From an uncultured Clostridia bacterium (GTDB lineage: Bacteria; Bacillota; Clostridia; Peptostreptococcales; Anaerovoracaceae), in NCBI GenBank assembly GCA_938009115.1, contig CALLHZ010000017.1, forward strand, positions 1-6,218: DNA of 6,218 bases, written 5' to 3'. Under the pieces are notes generated by a model that did no database searches, was not told the DNA's origin, and saw only the letters and a list, made by a program, of their open reading frames with translations. Positions 1 through 4,859 of the stretch are shown piece after piece. Both the position numbers and the translations under genes were made by a program. Numbering within the stretch: position 1 is the stretch's first letter; each line of letters starts with the position of its first letter.

Positions 1-391
1 CATTCGCCGCCCGCTGGTCCACCCGGAGCCGGATCCCGGGATATTTCTGATAGAAAGCCGACAGCATGGCCGGCAGCACGCAGGTCCCGATAATGGGCGG
101 GATCCCCAGGTTGACGGTCCCCCGGGCATTCTGCTTCAAATGAAGCATTTCGTCGAACACGTTGTCGTACTGCTCGATGGCCACCTGGGAAAGGCGGTAA
201 AGGTTTTTCCCTTCTTCCGTCAGCTTGGCTCTATTGCCCTCCATGTAGAAAAGCTTGGTGTCAAGATGTTCTTCCAGATTTCGGACTGCCTTGCTCAGAT
301 TGGGCTGGGACACATAAAGCTTCCGGGCGGCTTCGGAAAAGCCGCCTGCGTCGACGATATGGACAAAGTACTTCAGATGTTTGATATCCAT
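1..391 (-). CDS. LysR-type transcriptional regulator, N-terminal 130 residues (3' end beyond left edge)
   Basis: The gene starts at ATG 391-389 and is still open at base 1, so only the first 130 residues are visible; LysR proteins are usually about 300. Residues 1-59 form the winged helix-turn-helix: MDIKHLKYFV opening, the A-(x)-F-S-E-A-A-R-K-L motif around 16-25, and the recognition helix SQPNLSKAVRNLE at 28-40. A linker helix follows (about 60-88). Residues 91-130 begin the effector-binding domain with GTVNLGIPPIIG, a form typical of this family. It is a cytoplasmic DNA-binding regulator and by position is the likely controller of the adjacent transporter/hydrolase genes. It reads in the same direction as them and lies downstream, not divergent, behind a terminator and its own promoter. 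A short SD (GAGGG, 396-400) precedes the ATG by 4 nt. The family is certain; the inducer and targets are unknown. Confidence 0.95.
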   Translation of the reverse strand, partial: MDIKHLKYFVHIVDAGGFSEAARKLYVSQPNLSKAVRNLEEHLDTKLFYMEGNRAKLTEEGKNLYRLSQVAIEQYDNVFDEMLHLKQNARGTVNLGIPPIIGTCVLPAMLSAFYQKYPGIRLRVDQRAAN

Positions 392-395
392 GTTG

Positions 396-400
396 CCCTC
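396..400 (-). promoter_or_regulatory. Ribosome binding site of the LysR gene
   Basis: On the minus strand GAGGG stands 4 nt before ATG 391. It supports this start, which also matches where LysR proteins begin (MDIKHLKYF). With the predicted transcription start near 405, the 5' leader would be only about 14 nt and consist of little more than this site. Confidence 0.65.
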
Positions 401-402
401 AC

Positions 403-425
403 TTTCTCTTCATCATAGTGAGAAA
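403..425. promoter_or_regulatory. Inverted repeat over the -10 box and start site of the LysR gene, candidate operator
   Basis: TTTCTC (403-408), 11 nt, then GAGAAA (420-425) form perfect 6-bp inverted arms, and the centre (ATCAT, 412-416) is also symmetric. The dyad covers the -10 hexamer and the expected transcription start, so a bound protein would block the promoter. This suggests negative autoregulation by the LysR protein. It is not a classical T-N11-A LysR box (the bases 12 apart at the symmetric positions are C and G), so the binder is an inference. Confidence 0.45.
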
Positions 426-440
426 CGGAAAAGCTGTCAA
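412..440 (-). promoter_or_regulatory. Sigma-70/sigma-A promoter of the LysR gene
   Basis: Reading the minus strand, a perfect -35 hexamer TTGACA (440-435) is followed by a 17-nt spacer (434-418) and the -10 hexamer TATGAT (417-412, five of six consensus bases). Transcription would begin near 405, about 14 nt before the LysR ATG. It sits directly after the terminator of the upstream operon, so it gives the regulator independent expression. Confidence 0.8.
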
Positions 441-462
441 GGCGACGGCGTCCGGAAAGGAA

Positions 463-487
463 AGAGCGGCCCCGGAGGGGCCGCTCT
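463..487 (-). terminator. Rho-independent terminator after dctP
   Basis: Perfect 11-bp stem AGAGCGGCCCC (463-473) / GGGGCCGCTCT (477-487) with a 3-nt loop. On the minus strand it begins 18 nt after the dctP stop codon and the stem runs into a pyrimidine tract CTCTTTCCTTTCC. The U-run is interrupted by C but the stem is very GC-rich. It closes the transporter operon and separates it from the LysR promoter. On the plus strand the 3' flank (TGTCTTCTTGC) is also T-rich, but no plus-strand gene is present. Confidence 0.85.
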
Positions 488-505
488 GTCTTCTTGCTTT
501 CAATA

Positions 506-1555
506 CTATTGGCCGGAGCTGATCCTGTCGCTCTCGGCAACGATGGCGTCGAAGATCTCCTTGCCCAGCTCGTCCTGACTCTCTCTGGCGAAGTCTTTAA
601 CAGGCGCGAGGGCGTCTTTCCATGCCTGCAGCTGCTCGTCGTTCAGATAGTGGATCTTGGGGGTCCCGGCTGCCAGGATGATCTCCGTATACTCGTCGAT
701 CTTGTCCAGGGTAGCTTGCTTGCAGACCTTGCCGCCTTCTGCGACCGCTTCGGCGATGATGGTCTGGAGCTCTTCATCCAGTCCGTCGTACCACATGGTG
801 CTCACGATGACCAGCTGGTCCAGGCCGGCGTGATTCGTGACCGTCATGTCTGACTGCACTTCGGTGAACTTCATGTCATAATTGAGGGGGATGGGATTCT
901 CCTGGGCGTCGATAGCTTTGTTCTGGAGCGCCGCATAGGTTTCGCCGAAGTCCATGGTAATGGCCGACATGCCCAGCACTTCGTCCTGCTTGAACATGAT
1001 GGGGGAGTTCATGACTCTGGCCTTTAAGCCGGCGGCATCTTCGGGATAGAGCAACGGTTTGTTGGCTGTCCAGACTTTATAGCCTGTCTGCCATATGCCC
1101 AGAACGCGCATGTCTTTTTCCAGAGTCTGATCCATGAGCATCTTGATCGCGTCGGACTCGTACAGCTCCGTCAGCTGATCCGGATCCGTCGGCAGCAGGT
1201 AGGGGGTATCGAGCATCGTGATCATGGGTACGGAGCTTCCCAGATAGGAAGTCGGCACGATGGACATTTCGATGTTGCCGAATTGAACGCCTTCCACCTG
1301 GTCTCTTTGTCCGCCCAGCTGACTGGAAGGATAGATCTGGACTTCGATTCTTCCGCCTGATCTTTCTTCTACGATTTCTTTGATTTTCTGCGCTCCCCGG
1401 TCTCTTTCCGTGTCGGGCGCGCCCACGTGGCTGATTTTCATGATGATGGGCTCTGCGGCTTCGTCTCCTTCGCCCTCTGCGGCGCCGCCGCAAGCGGGCA
1501 GCAGCATGGCAAATGCCAGCACCAGCGCAAGCAGTATGAGATACTTCTTCTTCAT
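506..1555 (-). CDS. dctP: TRAP transporter solute-binding lipoprotein, DctP family
   Basis: This is the extracytoplasmic substrate receptor of the TRAP transporter, 349 residues, usual for the family. Residues 1-21 are a lipoprotein signal (KKK, hydrophobic core, LLPA before C22); C22 would be lipidated, and residues 23-36 form an acidic/Ala tether. Family marks follow: PSSQLGGQRDQVEGV (76-90), GNIEMSIV (93-100), GLKAR180, AQEN220 and TVTNH (238-242). R180 aligns with the carboxylate-binding arginine of the family (R147 in SiaP); the spacing also places F203 and N220 on SiaP F170 and N187, while K160 replaces SiaP R127 and G82 replaces D49. The ligand is therefore probably a carboxylate but not sialate. 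SD AGGAGG (1562-1567) is 6 nt before the ATG. The gene is last in the operon, 112 bp after dctM, and is followed by a terminator. Exact ligand unknown. Confidence 0.96.
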   Translation of the reverse strand: MKKKYLILLALVLAFAMLLPACGGAAEGEGDEAAEPIIMKISHVGAPDTERDRGAQKIKEIVEERSGGRIEVQIYPSSQLGGQRDQVEGVQFGNIEMSIVPTSYLGSSVPMITMLDTPYLLPTDPDQLTELYESDAIKMLMDQTLEKDMRVLGIWQTGYKVWTANKPLLYPEDAAGLKARVMNSPIMFKQDEVLGMSAITMDFGETYAALQNKAIDAQENPIPLNYDMKFTEVQSDMTVTNHAGLDQLVIVSTMWYDGLDEELQTIIAEAVAEGGKVCKQATLDKIDEYTEIILAAGTPKIHYLNDEQLQAWKDALAPVKDFARESQDELGKEIFDAIVAESDRISSGQ

Positions 1556-1561
1556 AACTTT

Positions 1562-1567
1562 CCTCCT
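1562..1567 (-). promoter_or_regulatory. Strong ribosome binding site of dctP
   Basis: A full AGGAGG on the minus strand lies 6 nt before ATG 1555. It fixes the start of the signal peptide (MKKKYLIL) and fits the need for a receptor made in excess over the permease. Confidence 0.8.
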
Positions 1568-1619
1568 GTCACTCCTTGTAACGATCGAGTAAACCTTTAG
1601 TGAAACTTCCTCTTCTTAT

Positions 1620-1637
1620 ATGCTTATACATTAGCAT
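1620..1637. repeat. Imperfect 18-bp palindrome upstream of dctP
   Basis: ATGCT (1620-1624) and AGCAT (1633-1637) are perfect inverted arms around 8 nt; seven of nine base pairs of the dyad match. It overlaps both TATAAG hexamers and directly abuts a second palindrome. Candidate operator or regulator site for dctP; the binder is unknown. Confidence 0.35.
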
Positions 1638-1649
1638 CAAATATATTTG
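1638..1649. repeat. Perfect 12-bp palindrome upstream of dctP
   Basis: CAAATATATTTG is fully self-complementary and has no loop, which fits a dimeric DNA-binding protein better than an RNA hairpin. It lies 83-94 bp before the dctP start and abuts the 1620-1637 dyad. AT-rich sequence makes chance palindromes commoner here, so a role is tentative. Confidence 0.35.
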
Positions 1650-1667
1650 GCGTACCTTTTGCCGAAA

Positions 1668-2942
1668 TCAGATCGTCATCCTGTTGGGGATCAGCAGCGA
1701 CAATTCCGGTACGAAGATCACAAACAATAACAGCAGCACCATCAACAGAATGTAAGGGTACAGAGACTGCACGATTTTAGTGTAGGGTTGACGGAAGGTG
1801 CCTTGCGCCACAAAGATGTTCAGCCCAAAGGGCGGGGTGATCATGCCGATGGCACAGCTGAAAACGACCATCATGCCCAAATGGATGGGGTCAACGCCGA
1901 TACTCATGGCCAAAGGATAGATGAGCGGTGTAAATACGATGACGATGGAGTTGGGATCGATGATCATGCCCGCCAGGAAAAGCATCAGGTTGATCGTGAG
2001 CAGAATCAGTATCTCGGACTTCCCCATTGCCAGCTGCACCAGCGCCTGAGGTATCTGCGCCGCATTGAAAAGGTACGCCAGCAAAGAGCCCGATGCGATC
2101 AGAACAAAGATCATCGCAACCATCTTGCCCGATTGCCAGGCTGTTTCAGCGAATTCTTTCAGGGTCATCGACTTGTATATAAAGAATTCCACCAGGAATA
2201 CATACCCTACGGCGATGGCAGCCGCTTCGGTGGGCGTCATGATCCCGGCATAAATGCCGACCAGGATAATGACCGGCAGGCCCAGAGCCCAAAATGCATT
2301 TTTCGTTGCCACGAGCCCCTCTTTGACGGTGGCCTTTTTGTCTCTTGGGATATTTTTGCGTATTGCGTCAACAAACGCATACGCGCTGAATAAGATCGCG
2401 CAGATGACGCCGATCCCGAGTCCTGACATAAAGAGCTTGCCGATGGACACGTTTGCGCTGACACCGTACAGGATCATGGCGATCCCCGGCGGGACCAGCA
2501 TGGCCAGGGTGCTGCTTGCCGTGATGCAGCCCATGGACTCCTTGTTTCCGTATCCCGCCTTGAGCAAGGCCGGGTACAGAAGCGGTCCCAGGGCAACGAC
2601 TGCTGCCGGGCCGGCCCCGGATATGGCGCCGAAGATCGTACAGGTGAGGATCGTCGTAATGGCCAGCCCGCCGTGGAAGTGACCGACCAGCACTTTGGCA
2701 AAGTTGACCAGTTTGGCGCCGATGTTGCCTCTGGACATGATGTCGGCCGCAAACATAAAGAAGGGGATGGCAAGCAGAGAGAACACATCTACGCCGTTTA
2801 CCATCTTTTGGATGATCAGCACCATGTCCATCTGCGGGAAGCTGATCAGCAGCCCCACGATACTGGGTATGACGATCGCCGCATAGATCGGAACACCGAG
2901 CAGGATCAAAATGAGAAACAGCAATCCTACGATTTCTATCAT
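1668..2942 (-). CDS. dctM: TRAP transporter large permease subunit, DctM family
   Basis: This is the ion-coupled translocating membrane subunit of the TRAP transporter, 424 residues, normal for DctM. It is hydrophobic throughout, with about a dozen membrane segments or hairpins. Recognisable family motifs are LAIPFFMFAADIM (57-69), FGAISGAGPAAV (104-115), LVPPGIAMI (149-157), GIYAGIMTPTEAAA (229-242), GMIIDP (325-330) and ITPPFGLNIFV (368-378). It pairs with DctQ in the cytoplasmic membrane and receives substrate from DctP; sodium coupling is known for the family but not visible here. The ATG (2942-2940) overlaps the dctQ stop as ATGA, so the two are probably translationally coupled; GAGG of the dctQ end, about 8 nt upstream, can serve as SD. 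A complete gene with no truncation seen. Substrate not deducible from this subunit. Confidence 0.97.
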   Translation of the reverse strand: MIEIVGLLFLILILLGVPIYAAIVIPSIVGLLISFPQMDMVLIIQKMVNGVDVFSLLAIPFFMFAADIMSRGNIGAKLVNFAKVLVGHFHGGLAITTILTCTIFGAISGAGPAAVVALGPLLYPALLKAGYGNKESMGCITASSTLAMLVPPGIAMILYGVSANVSIGKLFMSGLGIGVICAILFSAYAFVDAIRKNIPRDKKATVKEGLVATKNAFWALGLPVIILVGIYAGIMTPTEAAAIAVGYVFLVEFFIYKSMTLKEFAETAWQSGKMVAMIFVLIASGSLLAYLFNAAQIPQALVQLAMGKSEILILLTINLMLFLAGMIIDPNSIVIVFTPLIYPLAMSIGVDPIHLGMMVVFSCAIGMITPPFGLNIFVAQGTFRQPYTKIVQSLYPYILLMVLLLLFVIFVPELSLLIPNRMTI

Positions 2943-3472
2943 TTTTCCGCCTCTTTCGCTTCCCAGTCCTTTTTATTTTTAAGCAATTGAACTGTTTTTA
3001 CAGTGTAAGTGTACGCGGCCAACACAAATCCGATGCTGACGGACAGGTACAGTATCCAGGTGGGGATCGGCAATGCAACGCTCACGTTGCCGCCGATATA
3101 CTGCAGTACGGTAAACCGTATGCTGATGAAGGAAAGATAAACAGCCAGCGCCGTGCAAAGCAGATGGATCACGATCTGCTGGATCCAGGCGGCGCGTCCC
3201 TTCAGCTTGTTGGCCAGAATATCTACACTGACATGAATATTTTCCCTGGCGCAGGAGCTCAGTCCGATAAAGGTAACCGCAACGATGATGTATCGCGCAA
3301 GCTCCTCCGGCCAGGTAAACGAAGTGCTGAAAAAGTATCTCCCGATGACGTTGATGAAAATGATCACGGAGATCAAAATCATTCCGGCTGCCAGAGAGTA
3401 GTGCTCGAAGGCTTGTATGGCGCCGTTCAGCTTTTCGAATGCGGATTTTTTATTTTTCGTTTGAGTATCCAT
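2939..3472 (-). CDS. dctQ: TRAP transporter small permease subunit, DctQ family
   Basis: The small membrane subunit that associates with DctM, 177 residues, typical of DctQ. Four membrane helices are apparent, near residues 26-46, 60-75, 96-118 and 138-158. The family signature is clear: NVIGRYFFSTSFTWPEELARY at 41-61 (the R-Y then W-x-E-E-x-x-R pattern), followed by FIGLSSCARENIHVSVDIL at 68-86. The N-terminal segment and the C-terminal tail (KNKKDWEAKEAEK) are charged and probably cytoplasmic. ATG 3472 is chosen over an in-frame TTG at 3475, because the SD AAGGAGG (3479-3485) is 6 nt from the ATG but only 3 nt from the TTG. It starts 19 bp after the hydantoinase-like gene and overlaps dctM by 4 bp, so transporter and hydrolase genes are one transcription unit. 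Confidence 0.95.
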   Translation of the reverse strand: MDTQTKNKKSAFEKLNGAIQAFEHYSLAAGMILISVIIFINVIGRYFFSTSFTWPEELARYIIVAVTFIGLSSCARENIHVSVDILANKLKGRAAWIQQIVIHLLCTALAVYLSFISIRFTVLQYIGGNVSVALPIPTWILYLSVSIGFVLAAYTYTVKTVQLLKNKKDWEAKEAEK

Positions 3473-3478
3473 CAAGAG

Positions 3479-3485
3479 CCTCCTT
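3479..3485 (-). promoter_or_regulatory. Ribosome binding site deciding the dctQ start
   Basis: AAGGAGG on the minus strand, 6 nt before ATG 3472. It fits in the 19-bp gap after the hydantoinase-like gene and rules against the TTG at 3475, which would be only 3 nt away. Confidence 0.8.
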
Positions 3486-3491
3486 AGGTGG

Positions 3492-4859
3492 CTATTTCAG
3501 ACAGGATTCTTCTCTGGCCGTAAACTTGCCGTAGCCCGCTTCTCCCTGGAACACGCCGCCTTTGGCGATCACCTTGCCGCGCAGGAGCACGGTGTCTGCG
3601 GCGCCTTTAAAGGTTTTGCCCTCGAAGGCGGACCAGCCACACTTGGAGACGATGTTCTCATTTTTGACGGTTTCGACTTTTTCCATGTCCAGGATCACCA
3701 GGTCCGCGTCGGCGCCGACGTCGATGTGGCCTTTGCGGGGGTAAAGTCCGTAAACCTTGGCGGGATTTTCGCACATGCACTCCACGATCCGGTTCAGCGT
3801 GGTTTTCCCTTCGTTGACGCCGTTGAGCATGGCTTTCAGGGAGGTCTCCACGCCGGGGATCCCGTTGGGAGCGTCCCAGATGTTCTTTTCGCCGGGGAGC
3901 TTGTCGGATTTGGGATACGGACAATGGTCCGAGCCCATGGTCGTCACATAGCCCAGGTCGAACAGCTTCCAGAGCTCTTCTTTCTTTTCGGCGGTGTTCA
4001 TGGGAGGGGTGAACTTGACCCAGGGTCCCTTTTCGGCCAGATCCTCTACGGTCAGATTGAAGTAGTGGGCACAGCTTTCGGCATAGATCTCGTAGCCTTC
4101 TTCCTGGGCTTCGTGAATCACCTGCAGGATCTCGGGCTGGGACACGTGGGCAATGATTACCCGGCAGCCGGTTTCTTTGGCCACTTCCACCACGGTTTTG
4201 GCGGCCAGTCTTTCGGCCAGCTTGGAGCGCCATTCCCACTGAGACAGATAGTCTGTTCTGCCTTCGGCTTTCAGTTTTTCTTCGTTGTATTGACAGATCC
4301 CGTCATCTTCGCAGTGGATCAGGACGGTGCCGTTGAAGCGAGCCACCTCGGTAAAGGCTTCCACCAGGTAGCTGGTGTGCATGGCCTTGACGCCGTGGAG
4401 GTTGCAGGTGAAAGTCTTGAAGGAGACCACGCCGGCCTCCCACATGGCCTGGAGTTCTTTGGTGTTCGTGGGGGAGATGCCGCCCATAAAGCCGTAATCA
4501 ACGCAGGACTTGCCTTCCAGGAATTTGATTTTCTCCAAATGGGCCTGTACGTCGTAGACGGCGGGCACGTTCCGGTGATGGTCCACGATGGTGGTAGTGC
4601 CACCCACGGCAGCCGCCATGGTCCCGGTGGAGAACTCTTCTCGATCGGTGTTGCCCGGATCCATCATGTGGGTATGGCCGTCTACGCAGCCGGGCATCAC
4701 ATAGCGCCCTTTGGCGTCGATGGTCTCGTCGGCTTCGCAGGGCGCGCCGGGGGTGTGCAAGGCCTCGATCTTGCCGCCCTTGATCAGAATGTCCGCCGGT
4801 ACGCAGCTCTTGGAGGTGACGACGACGGCGTCTTTGATGAGTGTCGTTTTATTGTTCAT
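3492..4859 (-). CDS. Cyclic amidohydrolase of the hydantoinase/dihydropyrimidinase/allantoinase family
   Basis: A 455-residue cytoplasmic metal-dependent hydrolase expected to open a cyclic amide, ureide or imide ring. The bimetal site is complete: D60-G-H62-T-H64, carboxylatable K148 (in SFKTF), H182 (IHCED), H238 (AHVS) and D311 (GSDHCP). N332-G-I-P-G-V-E is the conserved substrate loop, and the C-terminal NPAKVYGLYPRKGHIDVGADADLVILD region (365-391) is classic for the family. Residues 63-69 (THMMDPG) resemble the PG form of allantoinases and dihydroorotases, but the dihydroorotase arginine before it is absent. The hydantoinase tyrosine five residues after the lysine is N153. Start ATG 4859 has SD AAGGAG 7 nt upstream; a longer in-frame start at 4898 has no support. 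It overlaps the nitrilase-family gene by 11 bp and precedes dctQ by 19 bp. Catalytic competence is likely; the substrate is not resolved. Confidence 0.93.
   Translation of the reverse strand: MNNKTTLIKDAVVVTSKSCVPADILIKGGKIEALHTPGAPCEADETIDAKGRYVMPGCVDGHTHMMDPGNTDREEFSTGTMAAAVGGTTTIVDHHRNVPAVYDVQAHLEKIKFLEGKSCVDYGFMGGISPTNTKELQAMWEAGVVSFKTFTCNLHGVKAMHTSYLVEAFTEVARFNGTVLIHCEDDGICQYNEEKLKAEGRTDYLSQWEWRSKLAERLAAKTVVEVAKETGCRVIIAHVSQPEILQVIHEAQEEGYEIYAESCAHYFNLTVEDLAEKGPWVKFTPPMNTAEKKEELWKLFDLGYVTTMGSDHCPYPKSDKLPGEKNIWDAPNGIPGVETSLKAMLNGVNEGKTTLNRIVECMCENPAKVYGLYPRKGHIDVGADADLVILDMEKVETVKNENIVSKCGWSAFEGKTFKGAADTVLLRGKVIAKGGVFQGEAGYGKFTAREESCLK

Larger units (their letters stand above)
1556..1667 (-). 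promoter_or_regulatory. AT-rich dctM-dctP intergenic region, possible internal promoter
   Basis: This 112-bp gap is the only sizeable one inside the operon. On the minus strand it holds a TTGATG -35-like hexamer (1640-1635) and two TATAAG -10-like hexamers (1628-1623 and 1620-1615). The spacings are poor (the farther pair is 14 nt apart), so a promoter is possible but weak. No clear terminator hairpin is visible after dctM. Extra expression of the receptor relative to the permease would be a plausible purpose. Confidence 0.3.

Noticed and set aside
1788..2393. 201-residue plus-strand open frame within dctM
   Set aside because: It is rich in His, Asp, Gln and Arg, as expected from the antisense of a membrane protein gene, and has no motif; dctM is unambiguous.
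3473..3475. TTG start for dctQ
   Set aside because: Only 3 nt from the SD; ATG 3472 has proper 6-nt spacing.
3658..4239. 193-residue minus-strand frame inside the hydantoinase-like gene
   Set aside because: Arg-rich low-complexity shadow frame overlapping a well-supported gene; no start signal.
3492..4859. Dihydroorotase of pyrimidine synthesis
   Set aside because: The arginine before the PG motif that binds the dihydroorotate carboxylate is replaced by Met, and no pyrimidine synthesis genes are nearby.
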